Shown piece after piece: positions 20,103 through 28,612 of a DNA stretch of 64,000 bases (positions within the stretch are counted from its first letter, which is position 1; the number at the start of each line of letters is the position of its first letter). The notes under the pieces are model-generated. The model had not been told where the DNA came from, did not search any database, and saw only the letters and a program-made list of their open reading frames with translations. The stretch lies in the NCBI GenBank assembly GCA_035541655.1, contig DATKMY010000080.1, positions 7,264 through 71,263 on the forward strand. Reading direction: 5' to 3'. The DNA comes from CAIWHR01 sp035541655. Its GTDB lineage: Bacteria; Pseudomonadota; Gammaproteobacteria; Burkholderiales; Casimicrobiaceae. The position numbers were made by a program, and so were the translations under genes.

Positions 20103-20945
20103 TCAGCGCCCGAGCAGAACTTCGAGCACGAACTTGCTGCCGAGATAGGCGAGGAACACGAACGCGCTGCCCGCGATGATCCAGCGCAGCGCGACGCGGC
20201 CGCGCCAGCCGTAGCGCCAGCGGCCCCAGAGCAGCGCGCCGAAAGTGAACCAGCCCAGCACCGAGAACACGCTCTTGTGCGTGAACGTCAGCGGCTTGCC
20301 GAAGAGCTGCTCGGTGAAGAGCATCCCGCTCGCGAGCGTCACCGTCAGGAGAACGAAGCCGATCGCGACCAGACGGAACAGGAATCGCTCGAGCGTGAGA
20401 AGCGGCGGCACGCCGGCCGACTCGGGGTCGAGCACGCTGTGCCGCAGGCGCTTCTCGAGGCTCATCACGACGGCCGCCAGCACCGCGGCGACGAGGAACA
20501 TAGCGTACGAGACGAGCGCGACGGCGACGTGCAGCGCCGCCAGCGATTCGGCGCCGTACGCGAATCGATGCGGGTTCGCGAACAGCGCAGGAGAGAGGCG
20601 CGGCAGCAGCGCGGGCAGCAGCACGGCCACGGCGGCGACGGGTAGGACGATCGCGCCGATCGCCGGCAAGGTGCGCAGCAGGCCGGAGGCCCAGGCGACG
20701 GCGGCGAGCAGCGCGCCGACGACCGAGATTGCGTTGAGCAGCGAGAAATCGAGTCCTTGCGCGGTGGCGGTGTCCTGCACGATCGCCCACGCGTGCAGCG
20801 TCAGCGCGGCCGGCAACAGCCAGAACGCCATCGTGGCGCGCGACGGCGCGGGGGCGCCACCTGCCGGGGCCGCCGCGGGCCGCGGCCACTGCGCGCCGGC
20901 GGTGAGCGCATAGAGAGCCGCTGCGGCAACGTGGAGTAAAATCAT
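20103..20945 (-). CDS. ypjD: CcsA/YpjD-type cytochrome c assembly membrane protein
   Basis: The 280-residue polytopic protein has about eight hydrophobic helices and the cytochrome c assembly (CcmC/CcsA/HemX) pattern near its C-terminus, including TFTHKSVFSVLGWFTFGALLWG. The family name suggests heme handling, but the YpjD branch has also been linked to CorABC-type cobalt/magnesium traits, so the precise role is open. Its stop directly abuts the corB ATG. It is divergent from ffh across a 144-base gap. Confidence 0.85.
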   Translation of the reverse strand: MILLHVAAAALYALTAGAQWPRPAAAPAGGAPAPSRATMAFWLLPAALTLHAWAIVQDTATAQGLDFSLLNAISVVGALLAAVAWASGLLRTLPAIGAIVLPVAAVAVLLPALLPRLSPALFANPHRFAYGAESLAALHVAVALVSYAMFLVAAVLAAVVMSLEKRLRHSVLDPESAGVPPLLTLERFLFRLVAIGFVLLTVTLASGMLFTEQLFGKPLTFTHKSVFSVLGWFTFGALLWGRWRYGWRGRVALRWIIAGSAFVFLAYLGSKFVLEVLLGR

Positions 20946-21039
20946 CGGACTTGGCGTGCGGCAACGCCGCTGCCGCGGGCCGCATGCAGTTTACCGCAGG
21001 TCAGTCGGCGCTCCTGTTTACCCCTTGATCGGCGAGGGA

Positions 21040-21069
21040 GTCGCGGGCCCGGGTGCCCCGACTTTTTTT
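21040..21069 (+). terminator. ffh: Terminator-like hairpin in the ffh leader (possible attenuator)
   Basis: Stem GTCG-GGGC (21040-21048, one bulged C) pairs with GCCCCGAC (21055-21062), 6-base loop, followed by seven Ts (21063-21069). The neighbour upstream is divergent, so this can only act on transcripts entering ffh, whose ATG is 20 bases downstream. The arrangement mirrors the secA leader. Confidence 0.6.
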
Positions 21070-21089
21070 GGTTTTCGTCTCCGGATCCG

Positions 21090-22436
21090 ATGTTCGACAA
21101 TCTGTCGCAGCGACTCTCGCGCGTCGTCAAGCAACTGCGTGGCGAGGCTCGGCTCACGGAAGCCAACATCGCCGACGCACTGCGCGAAGTCCGCCTCGCG
21201 CTGCTCGAGGCCGACGTCGCGCTGCCTGTGGTCAAGGAGTTCATCGCGCACGTGCGCGGGAAGGCGCTCGGCGCCGAGGTCGCCGGCTCGCTCACGCCGG
21301 GCCAGGCGTTCGTGGGGGTCGTTCACCGCGAGCTCGCGGCGCTGATGGGAGGCGCTGCGGTTCCTCTCGATTTCGCCGTCCAGCCGCCGGCGATCGTGCT
21401 GATGGCGGGACTGCAGGGTTCGGGCAAGACGACGACGACGGCGAAGCTCGCGCACCTCCTGCGCGGACAGAAGAAGAAGGTCCTCGTCGTGTCGGCAGAC
21501 GTCTATCGGCCGGCGGCGATCGAGCAGCTTGCCACGCTCGCCAAGCAGGTGGGCGTCGACGCCTTTCCATCGGCAGTCGGCGAAAAGCCCGTCGCGATCG
21601 CCGAAGCGGCGGTCGATTGGGCGAAGAAGCACTACCACGACGTGCTGCTCATCGACACCGCCGGGCGGCTCGCGATCGATGACGCGATGATGCGCGAGAT
21701 CGCGGACCTCAACGCGGCAGTGAAGCCGATCGAGACGCTGTTCGTCGTCGACGCGATGCAGGGGCAGGATGCGGTGAACACCGCGCGTGCGTTTCGCGAG
21801 GCGCTGCCGCTCACCGGCGTCGTGCTGACGAAGCTCGACGGCGACGCACGCGGGGGTGCCGCGCTTTCGGTGCGGCATGTGACCGGCGTGCCGATCAAGT
21901 TCGCCGGCGTCTCCGAGAAGATCGACGGCCTCGAGACGTTCCATCCAGAGCGGATGGCATCGCGGATTCTCGGCATGGGCGATGTGCTGTCGCTCATCGA
22001 GGAGGCGCACAAGACGATCGACGTCGCCGAGGCCCAGAAGCTCGCGAAGAAGGTGAAGTCCGGCAAGGGCTTCGACCTCGAGGACTACAAGGCGCAGATC
22101 GGACAGATGCGCAAGATGGGAGGGCTGGCGGCGTTGCTCGACAAGCTGCCGGCGGAGCTCGCGCGCGCCGCGCAGGACACATCGATGGGAGAGAAGAAGA
22201 TCGCGAGGATCGAGGGGATCATCAATTCGATGACGCCCGGGGAGCGGGCGAAGCCCGAGCTCCTCAAGGCGTCGCGCAAGCGTCGCGTTGCCGCCGGCGC
22301 GGGCGTCTCGGTCCAGGAGGTCAACCAGCTTCTCAATCAGTTCGAGCAGACGCAGAAAGTGATGAAGCTGGTTGCGAAGGGCGGAATGCAGAAAATGCTG
22401 CGCGGGATGAAGGGTTTGCTGCCCGGGATCCGGTAG
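21090..22436 (+). CDS. ffh: Signal recognition particle GTPase Ffh
   Basis: Binds 4.5S RNA and signal sequences and targets nascent membrane proteins to FtsY. The 448-residue product has the N domain (1-85), G domain with P-loop GLQGSGKTTTTAKL (107-120), DTAGRL near 190, and TKLDGDARGGAAL near 248, and a methionine-rich M domain (about 325-440, for example QIGQMRKMGGLAALLD). It has no obvious Shine-Dalgarno. It is divergent from the ypjD-corB pair and precedes rpsP, as in E. coli. Confidence 0.98.
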   Translation: MFDNLSQRLSRVVKQLRGEARLTEANIADALREVRLALLEADVALPVVKEFIAHVRGKALGAEVAGSLTPGQAFVGVVHRELAALMGGAAVPLDFAVQPPAIVLMAGLQGSGKTTTTAKLAHLLRGQKKKVLVVSADVYRPAAIEQLATLAKQVGVDAFPSAVGEKPVAIAEAAVDWAKKHYHDVLLIDTAGRLAIDDAMMREIADLNAAVKPIETLFVVDAMQGQDAVNTARAFREALPLTGVVLTKLDGDARGGAALSVRHVTGVPIKFAGVSEKIDGLETFHPERMASRILGMGDVLSLIEEAHKTIDVAEAQKLAKKVKSGKGFDLEDYKAQIGQMRKMGGLAALLDKLPAELARAAQDTSMGEKKIARIEGIINSMTPGERAKPELLKASRKRRVAAGAGVSVQEVNQLLNQFEQTQKVMKLVAKGGMQKMLRGMKGLLPGIR

Positions 22437-22521
22437 CCGGGCCGCCGCTTTTCCCCCCAGCGCTCCGGGGGTGGGCGCAGGCCGGTCGGGCCCGGCAGCG
22501 GGCTGGGTCGGTCGCCCCGCC

Positions 22522-22551
22522 TTGCGGGAAACGCCCATTTCATCGTAAAAT
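22522..22551 (+). promoter_or_regulatory. rpsP: Candidate promoter of the rpsP operon
   Basis: TTGCGG (22522-22527) and TAAAAT (22546-22551) with an 18-base spacer. It lies in the 161-base gap between ffh and rpsP, in the only AT-rich stretch, and would give a leader of about 40 bases that begins near GGCTTTCCCG. The -35 matches only 3 of 6 positions well. Confidence 0.45.
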
Positions 22552-22597
22552 TTAAGGCTTTCCCGAACGAAAACTGCCCCTCAGGAATCCTGACAAC

Positions 22598-22873
22598 ATG
22601 GTCGTCATCAGACTCGCCCGCGGCGGCGCCAAGAAGCGCCCGTTCTTCAACATCGTCGTCGCCGATTCGCGCAATCGCCGCGACGGCCGGTTCATCGAGC
22701 GCGTCGGCTTCTACAACCCAATCGCTACGAAGAGCGAGGAGGCGCTGCGCCTTGCGGTCGATCGGATCGCATTCTGGCAGCAACGCGGCGCGAAGCTCTC
22801 CGACACGGTCACGGGGCTCGTGAAGCGCGCCGCCAAGTCCGCCGCTGCGGCGGCGCCCGCGACGGCCCCCTGA
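22598..22873 (+). CDS. rpsP: 30S ribosomal protein S16
   Basis: Small-subunit protein needed for 30S assembly. The 91-residue product has the canonical start MVVIRLARGGAKKRPFFNIV, then VADSRNRRDGRFIERVGFYN, and an alanine-rich tail. First gene of the conserved rpsP-rimM-trmD-rplS operon. A promoter candidate lies about 50 bases upstream. Confidence 0.98.
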   Translation: MVVIRLARGGAKKRPFFNIVVADSRNRRDGRFIERVGFYNPIATKSEEALRLAVDRIAFWQQRGAKLSDTVTGLVKRAAKSAAAAAPATAP

Positions 22874-22915
22874 CGCCGGGCCCGCGGCCTCGCCGGAGGA
22901 CGTCAAGGCCTACTG

Positions 22916-23452
22916 ATGGAGCCAGCCCGCGACGTCATCGTCGTGCTGGGCGAGGTCGTGGGTCCCTACGGGGTGCGCGGTTGGTTGAAGATCCGGCCGT
23001 ACACGCAGTTGCCGGAATCGCTGCTCGACTACGCCGCCTGGTGGGTCAGGCCGCGCGGAAGCGGCTGGCACGAGCTGTGTAGGCTCCCCGGCACCGCGGG
23101 TCGGCTACATTCGGGTTCGCTGCTCGTTGCGCTGGAAGGGGTGGAGTCGCGCGAAGCGGCGCTGGCGATGAAAGGCGCAGAGGTCGGCGTCAGGCGAAGC
23201 GCGCTGCCGGCGGTCGGAAAGGATGTGTATTACTGGAATGACCTCGCCGGCCTCGAGGTGAGGAACCGGGCGGGGATCGTGCTGGGCGAAGTCGCGGGGC
23301 TCACCGAGCACGGCGCACATCCGTTGCTGCGGGTGGCGCGCCTGCAAGGCGGGCGGGGCGAGGAACGGCTGATCCCCTTCGTCCCGGCGATCGTGGATCG
23401 GGTGGACATCGATGCCCGCAGGATCGACGTCGATTGGGGCGAGGACTACTGA
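22916..23452 (+). CDS. rimM: Ribosome maturation factor RimM
   Basis: Binds S19 and assists 30S head maturation. The 178-residue product has the N-terminal RimM barrel starting VVLGEVVGPYGVRGWLKIRP and a C-terminal PRC-barrel (YYWNDLAGLEVRNRAGIVLG, then LIPFVPAIVDRVDIDARRI). It is 42 bases after rpsP and 6 bases before trmD. The ATG at 22916 gives the family length. Confidence 0.97.
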   Translation: MEPARDVIVVLGEVVGPYGVRGWLKIRPYTQLPESLLDYAAWWVRPRGSGWHELCRLPGTAGRLHSGSLLVALEGVESREAALAMKGAEVGVRRSALPAVGKDVYYWNDLAGLEVRNRAGIVLGEVAGLTEHGAHPLLRVARLQGGRGEERLIPFVPAIVDRVDIDARRIDVDWGEDY

Positions 23453-23458
23453 GGCTCG

Positions 23459-24235
23459 ATGCGGATCGACGTCGTCACGCTGTTCCCGGAGATGATCGGG
23501 CACGCGGTCCGGTTCGGGGTGACCGGGCGCGCGCTGGAGCGGGGTCTTTGGCGCCTGGGGTTGTGGAATCCGCGTGACTTCGTCGCCGATAATCATCGGA
23601 CGATCGACGACCGTCCGTACGGCGGAGGACCCGGGATGGTGATGCTCGCCGCGCCGCTCGCTCAAGCGCTGGCGGCTGCGCGATCCGCGCAGCGTACGGA
23701 GGGATGCAAGGCGACGCGAACGCTGTATCTGTCGCCGGCAGGTGCGCCGCTCGTGCACCGGCGCGTGGTTCAATTGGCGGCGGCGGCGGACGAAACGGCG
23801 TACGTTCTGCTCGCCGGCAGATACGAAGGGATCGACGAGCGGCTGCTCGCGGCGGAGGTGGACGAGGAGATCGCAGTGGGGGACTTCGTGGTCTCGGGGG
23901 GCGAGCTTCCGGCGCTGATGCTGATCGACGCGATCGTCCGCCAGCGGCCCGGCGTGCTGAGCGATGCGGAGTCCGCGGCACAGGATTCGTTCGTCGACGG
24001 GCTCCTCGATTGTCCGCACTACACGCGGCCGGAGGAGCTCGGCGGCGCGCGCGTCCCCGAAGTGCTGCTCTCGGGACACCATGCGCAGATCCGCGCCTGG
24101 CGGCTCAAGCAGTCGCTCGGACGGACGTGGGAGCGGCGCCCCGATCTGCTGCGGGAGCGCGCGTTGTCGACCGAGGAAGAGAAACTGCTCGCGACCTACC
24201 GGCGCGAGCACGACGAAGGGAAACGGAACGGGTAG
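23459..24235 (+). CDS. trmD: tRNA (guanine-37-N1)-methyltransferase
   Basis: SPOUT-class enzyme that methylates G37 of tRNAs and prevents +1 frameshifting. The 258-residue product begins MRIDVVTLFPEM and shows the trefoil-knot SAM site: YVLLAGRYEGIDERL near 118-132, and VGDFVVSGGELPAL. The C-terminal domain contains the Asp-containing linker (SAAQDSF) expected for catalysis. In the rpsP operon between rimM and rplS. Confidence 0.97.
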   Translation: MRIDVVTLFPEMIGHAVRFGVTGRALERGLWRLGLWNPRDFVADNHRTIDDRPYGGGPGMVMLAAPLAQALAAARSAQRTEGCKATRTLYLSPAGAPLVHRRVVQLAAAADETAYVLLAGRYEGIDERLLAAEVDEEIAVGDFVVSGGELPALMLIDAIVRQRPGVLSDAESAAQDSFVDGLLDCPHYTRPEELGGARVPEVLLSGHHAQIRAWRLKQSLGRTWERRPDLLRERALSTEEEKLLATYRREHDEGKRNG

Positions 24236-24403
24236 AAGCCCCGCGGCAGGCGGGCGGCCGGTGCCGAAGCCGGCCCCGGCAACTGCCGGCGGGTAAGCAA
24301 CAATCGCGCACCCGCTGCGCAACAACAAGCCGCGCGCATCAGGGGGCGCCCTGCTCTGCGCGCAAGGTCAACGACCGGAAGCCACTGCAACGGAGAAACA
24401 GAG

Positions 24404-24790
24404 ATGGACATCATCGCAACGCTCGAGAAGGAAGAAATCGCGCGGCTGGGCAAGACGATCCCCGCCTTCGCGCCCGGAGACACCGTCATCGTCAACGTGA
24501 GCGTCGTCGAAGGCGAGCGCAAGCGGGTCCAGGCTTACGAAGGCGTGGTCATCGCCAAGCGCAACCGCGGCCTGAACTCGTCGTTCGTCGTGCGCAAGAT
24601 ATCGAGCGGCGAAGGCGTGGAGCGGACGTTCCAGACGTACTCGCCGCTCATCGCCGGCATCGAGGTGAAGCGCAAGGGCGACGTGCGGCGCGCGAAGCTC
24701 TACTACCTCCGCGATCGCTCGGGCAAGTCCGCGCGCATCCGCGAGAAACTCGCGCACGTGCACAAGGAAAAGGAAAAGAAAGCGGAGTAA
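24404..24790 (+). CDS. rplS: 50S ribosomal protein L19
   Basis: Large-subunit protein at the 30S-50S interface. The 128-residue product has the L19 core: PAFAPGDTVIVNVSVVEGER, EGVVIAKRNRGLNSSFVVRK and VKRKGDVRRAKLYYLR, with a Lys-rich tail. It follows trmD after a 168-base GC-rich spacer that contains several short inverted repeats, which could tune distal expression. It has a good purine-rich site (CGGAGAAACAGAG) before the ATG. Confidence 0.97.
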   Translation: MDIIATLEKEEIARLGKTIPAFAPGDTVIVNVSVVEGERKRVQAYEGVVIAKRNRGLNSSFVVRKISSGEGVERTFQTYSPLIAGIEVKRKGDVRRAKLYYLRDRSGKSARIREKLAHVHKEKEKKAE

Positions 24791-24849
24791 TCCGCTCGGG
24801 CCGGCCGAGGCGGCGTCGAGGCTGCCTCGCGCCGGCGGTCCGAATGAAT

Positions 24850-24866
24850 CTGCCGCTCTGCGGCAG
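24850..24866 (+). terminator. Short hairpin after rplS, possible terminator
   Basis: CTGCCGC-TCT-GCGGCAG, a perfect 7-base-pair stem, 60 bases after the rplS stop. It lacks a T-tract, so termination is uncertain; it also lies about 45 bases upstream of the sigma-54 match at 24909. Confidence 0.35.
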
Positions 24867-24908
24867 CGCGGCACGAGCGTTGCGCGACTGATCGCTCGAC
24901 GCGCGTCG

Positions 24909-24924
24909 TGGCCCGCTTCTTGCA
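24909..24924 (+). promoter_or_regulatory. Candidate sigma-54 promoter of the J-like/RDD/TPR gene
   Basis: TGGCCCGCTTCTTGCA matches TGGCACG-N4-TTGCW at 10 of 11 positions, with correct GG/GC spacing (24910-11 and 24922-23). Transcription would start near 24935, 68 bases before the ATG at 25003. It lies in a 212-base intergenic gap and points the right way. Confidence 0.5.
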
Positions 24925-25002
24925 GTATTTCTCTTGCCTCGGGGGCCGATTTCCCCGAAGATTTCCCCAGCCAGCCGGCGCATCCGCCGTCATTCGGAGT
25001 CG

Positions 25003-26814
25003 ATGAGAGCCTCGCTCTACGAAGCGTTGGGTATCGCGCCGAGCGCCTCCGACGAGGAGGTTCGAGCCGCGCTGCGGCGCCTGATCCGGAAATACTACGC
25101 GAAGACCCGCGACGGACAGGGCAACGTCGAAGAGGCGCTGCGCTTCATCAACCATGCCAGCCGCATCCTGAGCGACGTCGAGCGGCGCACGCGCTACAAC
25201 GTGGAGCTCGCACAGACGGATCGCGGGAGGCGTGCCACGCCGGCAGTCGCCGGAGATGCGATCGCCGTCCCCGGCGAGGGCACCGACGTCGCGGTCGCCG
25301 CCGCCAGCGCGGACGGGCGCATCGCGCTCGACGAAGCGCCCGAGGAAGCGGACGCCAAGGGATCGCGCGCGATTCACCATCCGGGGCTCACCGAGCCCGT
25401 CGCGTCGTTCGGGCGGCCGACGATCGTCACCATCGCGCTCTGCGTCCTGTTCGGTGCGTTCATCGCTGCGGCGATCGTCATCGTGATGCCGGTCGATTCG
25501 ATCAACGTCGCGAAGCAGGTCCTGGTGTGGCTCACGCTCACGCTGCTCTCGCTGACCGTCGTCTACGGAGTCGTTCATGGACTTTCGTGGGCGCGGCGCC
25601 GCGGCGGCTTGCCCCAGCCGGCGCTCATGCCGCAGACCGACCTCGCGATCCTCAACTGGCGCCGCGAGAAGAGCGTGTTCCTCGGCACCGACCAGCCGCA
25701 GGAGGACGCGAGCTGGATCTTTCAGCTGCGGATGGCGGAGCTCGAGCGCGCGAAGGCGGGCCGGACGAGCGAGCCGCGACCGTGGAGCCGTCTCGGCGCG
25801 AGGCTTTTCGATTACGCGATCTGGGGCATCGTGCTCGCGCTGCTGCTCTCCGAGTTGCGCGGCGCGAGGCTCGTCCCGGAGAACGCGGCGTTCTATCTGG
25901 GCCACCCACTCGTTGCGCCGATGCTGATCACGGGAACCTGGGTCGCCGTCGAAACGCTGCTGATGGCTTCCCTCGGCACGACACCCGGTAAATGGCTGTT
26001 CGGCTGCTATCTGCAGTTCTCGATCTCCGACGCCTACGCGAACCGCTCGATGCAATCGCAGCTGCTGCGCGCATTCAAGCGGTCGCTGCGCGTCTGGTGG
26101 GAAGGTATGGGCTGCGGGTTTCCGTTGCTCGCGCCGATCCTCATAGCGATCGCGTACGAACGCGTCGTCGAGAATCAGGAGACCGACTGGGATTTCGCGC
26201 AGGACTGCCTCGCGACGTATGCGCCGCCCGGGATTCTCAACACGCTGACCGGCGTCTGCGGCCTCGCCGCGATGCTCTGGCTCTACGGCGTCGCGTGGCA
26301 CCGGCCGCTCGCCGATACGCTTGCGTCGGTCGGCGGGAAGGTCACGGCGTCGCTCCCCTCGGCGCAGTCGCTGCTGCCGACGGGCATCGGCAGCAACATC
26401 GCCGGAATCGCCGGCGAGATCACGCGGCTCGGCTCGAGCGGGCCAGCCCCGGCGCCCGACGCGACGCCGAAGGCTCCGTCCGGGGCGCCCGTCGATTCCG
26501 ATCTCGCGGTGCTATTTGCCGAGCGCCGCGCGAAGGTCGCCGTTCTGAAGATCGAAGGGCCGCGCATGCTGGCGGCCGGCAACTACCGACGTGCCGTCGA
26601 GCTCTGCACGGGCTGGGCCGATCTCGAGCTCAACAACGCCGACGCGTGGCGCTGCATCGGGCAGGCGCAAGCGGCGCAGGGAAATCATCAGGACGCGCTC
26701 CTCGCGTTCCGCAAGGCGAAGCAGTTCGACCCGGGCGACAAGAGCCTCGATGCGGCGATCGACCGCAGCCAGAAGGGGATCGTCGGCGACTTCCTGAATC
26801 GCTACCGCAAGTAG
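25003..26814 (+). CDS. Membrane protein with degenerate J-like domain, RDD domain and TPRs
   Basis: A 603-residue protein from ATG 25003. Residues 1-66 resemble a J domain (LYEALGIAPSASDEEVRAAL, then SRILSDVERRTRYN), but the HPD tripeptide that stimulates DnaK is absent; the segment reads RKYYAKTRDG. Two hydrophobic helices follow (about 139-160, 172-192). An RDD-type membrane domain covers about 263-400 (WSRLGARLFDYAIWG, GTTPGKWLFG). A Pro/Ala linker leads to TPR-like helices at about 525-590 (NADAWRCIGQAQAAQGNHQ). The function is unknown. It converges with the next gene with a 13-base overlap of 3' ends. The open frame begins 23 codons earlier, but ATG 25003 fits the J-like start best. Confidence 0.7.
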   Translation: MRASLYEALGIAPSASDEEVRAALRRLIRKYYAKTRDGQGNVEEALRFINHASRILSDVERRTRYNVELAQTDRGRRATPAVAGDAIAVPGEGTDVAVAAASADGRIALDEAPEEADAKGSRAIHHPGLTEPVASFGRPTIVTIALCVLFGAFIAAAIVIVMPVDSINVAKQVLVWLTLTLLSLTVVYGVVHGLSWARRRGGLPQPALMPQTDLAILNWRREKSVFLGTDQPQEDASWIFQLRMAELERAKAGRTSEPRPWSRLGARLFDYAIWGIVLALLLSELRGARLVPENAAFYLGHPLVAPMLITGTWVAVETLLMASLGTTPGKWLFGCYLQFSISDAYANRSMQSQLLRAFKRSLRVWWEGMGCGFPLLAPILIAIAYERVVENQETDWDFAQDCLATYAPPGILNTLTGVCGLAAMLWLYGVAWHRPLADTLASVGGKVTASLPSAQSLLPTGIGSNIAGIAGEITRLGSSGPAPAPDATPKAPSGAPVDSDLAVLFAERRAKVAVLKIEGPRMLAAGNYRRAVELCTGWADLELNNADAWRCIGQAQAAQGNHQDALLAFRKAKQFDPGDKSLDAAIDRSQKGIVGDFLNRYRK

Positions 26815-27326
26815 CCGCGCGCCTTTTCGAGGAACGCGGTCGTCGAGTGCGGGGACGCGAACGCTATCGCGACGAAGCGCCCGCCCGCAGCGATCACTTC
26901 CCGAGCGCCCGCAGTCGTCTCCGCCGTGTAGTCGGCGCCCTTGACCAGCACGTCGGGCAGGCATGCGACGATCAGCGCGCGGGGGGTATCGGTCGCGAAC
27001 GGGACGACGAGGTCCACGGCTTCGAGCGCAGCGAGCACGGCCATGCGGTCCTCGAGCGTATTGAGCGGCCGATCGGGGCCCTTGCCGAGCTGCCGCACCG
27101 ACTCGTCCGAGTTGACGGCGACCACCAGCGCGGCGCCGAGAGCACGCGCCTGGTCGAGATAGGTGACGTGGCCGCGGTGCAGCACGTCGAATACGCCGTT
27201 GGTGAACACGAGAGGGCGCGGGAGCGCGGCGATACGTGCCAGCGCCGTCTCGGCGGTCGCGAGCTTGGCGGCGTAGCGCGGCGCGTGCGGGCGGCCCGGC
27301 GCGGGCCCGTTGGCGTTTGCGCCCAT
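26802..27326 (-). CDS. rfaE2: D-glycero-beta-D-manno-heptose 1-phosphate adenylyltransferase
   Basis: Activates heptose-1-phosphate to ADP-heptose for the lipopolysaccharide inner core. The 174-residue product is a stand-alone cytidylyltransferase-type domain: LVFTNGVFDVLHRGHVTYL contains the HxGH motif, followed by VAVNSDESVRQLGKGPDRPL and VKGADYTAETTAGA. In many betaproteobacteria this domain is separate from the kinase half of HldE, as here. ATG 27326 is chosen; the longer open frame upstream is a shadow of the dolP gene. The kinase gene is not in this window. Confidence 0.92.
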   Translation of the reverse strand: MGANANGPAPGRPHAPRYAAKLATAETALARIAALPRPLVFTNGVFDVLHRGHVTYLDQARALGAALVVAVNSDESVRQLGKGPDRPLNTLEDRMAVLAALEAVDLVVPFATDTPRALIVACLPDVLVKGADYTAETTAGAREVIAAGGRFVAIAFASPHSTTAFLEKARGYLR

Positions 27327-27340
27327 GGCGTCGAGGGCCC

Positions 27341-27940
27341 CTAGTCGGTGTACTCGAAAAGCTTGACGACGCGCGCCACCCCTTCGGTCGTCGCCGCCAC
27401 CTGCGCGGCCGAGTCGCCTTCCTGGCGCGAGACGATTCCCATCAGGTACACGACGCCGCGCTCCGTGACGACCTTGACGTAGATCGTGTTGACCGCATCG
27501 GAGTCGAGCATTCGCCCTTTGACCTTCGAGGTGATGTAGCTGTCGTTGCCGCGCGCTCCAAGATCGGTGACGGGCCCGATCACCATCTCGTCGTACACGT
27601 TGCGCACGCGCTCGCTCGAGGTACGGGCGATCTTGACGATCTCGCTCTTCACCTCGGCGCTCGGCGCCTCGCCGGTCAGCAGCACGTAGCCGTCGTAGCT
27701 CGTCACGTTGAGGTGAATGTCGTTCCCCCAGCGGGTCCCGGCTTCGGATTCGACCTTGAACTCCACCGTGCCGTCGTCGACCTGCGCTCCCGCCGATCGC
27801 CGGTCGGCGGCCATCATCGTCGCGCCTGCAGCGCCGGCGACGATCGCCGGCGCACACCCTTGCAGCAGGCTACCGGCAGCGGCGGCGAGGGTGAAAGCGA
27901 GAATGCAGGCCGAGGATGATCGCGACGCGAACGTCCTCAC
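27341..27940 (-). CDS. dolP: BON-domain outer-membrane lipoprotein (DolP/YraP type)
   Basis: The 199-residue product starts at GTG 27940, overlapping the diaA stop as GTGA. It has a lipoprotein signal with lipobox LLQGC (Cys29) and two BON domains (about 60-120 and 128-195), the DolP layout. E. coli DolP supports outer-membrane integrity and binds anionic lipids at division sites. Gene order lpoA-yraN-diaA-dolP is the same as E. coli yraMNOP, which supports the name. Confidence 0.88.
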   Translation of the reverse strand: MRTFASRSSSACILAFTLAAAAGSLLQGCAPAIVAGAAGATMMAADRRSAGAQVDDGTVEFKVESEAGTRWGNDIHLNVTSYDGYVLLTGEAPSAEVKSEIVKIARTSSERVRNVYDEMVIGPVTDLGARGNDSYITSKVKGRMLDSDAVNTIYVKVVTERGVVYLMGIVSRQEGDSAAQVAATTEGVARVVKLFEYTD

Positions 27941-28530
27941 GCCTCCTCTCCGAGCAGCGTATTGTCGATCGCGTCGCACAGGCAGTGGATCGCCAGCAGA
28001 TGACATTCCTGGATGCGAGCGGTCCGCTCGTGCGGCACGCGAAGCTCCACGTCGCCGCTGCCGAGCATCGCCCCGACGCGGCCGCCGTCCTTGCCAGTCA
28101 GCGCGACGATGCGCATCTCGCGGTCCCGCGCCGCCTCGATCGCGGCGACGACGTTTCCGGAGTTCCCCGACGTCGATATCGCGAGGAGGACATCGCCCGC
28201 CGTGCCGAGAGCGCGCACCTGCTTCGCGAACACCTGCTCGTACGCATAGTCGTTCGCCAACGCAGTGAGGATCGACGTGTCGGTCGTGAGCGAGATCGCC
28301 GGCAGCTCCGGCCGCTCGCGCTCGAAGCGGCCGACCATCTCGGCAGCGAAGTGCTGCGCATCGCTCGCCGATCCGCCGTTGCCGCACGCGAGGATCTTCC
28401 CATCGCCGAGCAGGCACTCCGACATCAGCTCGGCAGCGCGCGCGATGGCGGGCGCGAGCGCATCGGCGGCCGCCAGCTTGAGTTGCGCGCTGTCGGCGAA
28501 GTGAGCGCGAATGCGCGAGATGTGATCCAT
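27937..28530 (-). CDS. diaA: DnaA initiator-associating SIS protein DiaA (GmhA-like)
   Basis: A 197-residue SIS-domain protein from ATG 28530 (MDHISRIRAHFADSAQ). The sugar-phosphate loops CGNGGSASDAQHFAAE and STSGNSGN are intact, and homologues include phosphoheptose isomerase GmhA. The neighbours yraN, lpoA and dolP point to DiaA, which promotes DnaA assembly at the origin. A role in heptose synthesis cannot be excluded because rfaE2 is close by. It overlaps dolP by 4 bases. Confidence 0.85.
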   Translation of the reverse strand: MDHISRIRAHFADSAQLKLAAADALAPAIARAAELMSECLLGDGKILACGNGGSASDAQHFAAEMVGRFERERPELPAISLTTDTSILTALANDYAYEQVFAKQVRALGTAGDVLLAISTSGNSGNVVAAIEAARDREMRIVALTGKDGGRVGAMLGSGDVELRVPHERTARIQECHLLAIHCLCDAIDNTLLGEEA

Positions 28531-28612
28531 GGTGCAAGGAGGATGTCCGATCGAGAAATTGTACCTCACGCCACCTCGACGAGGCGGGATCGACCGGGAT
28601 GAGTCCGGTCGC

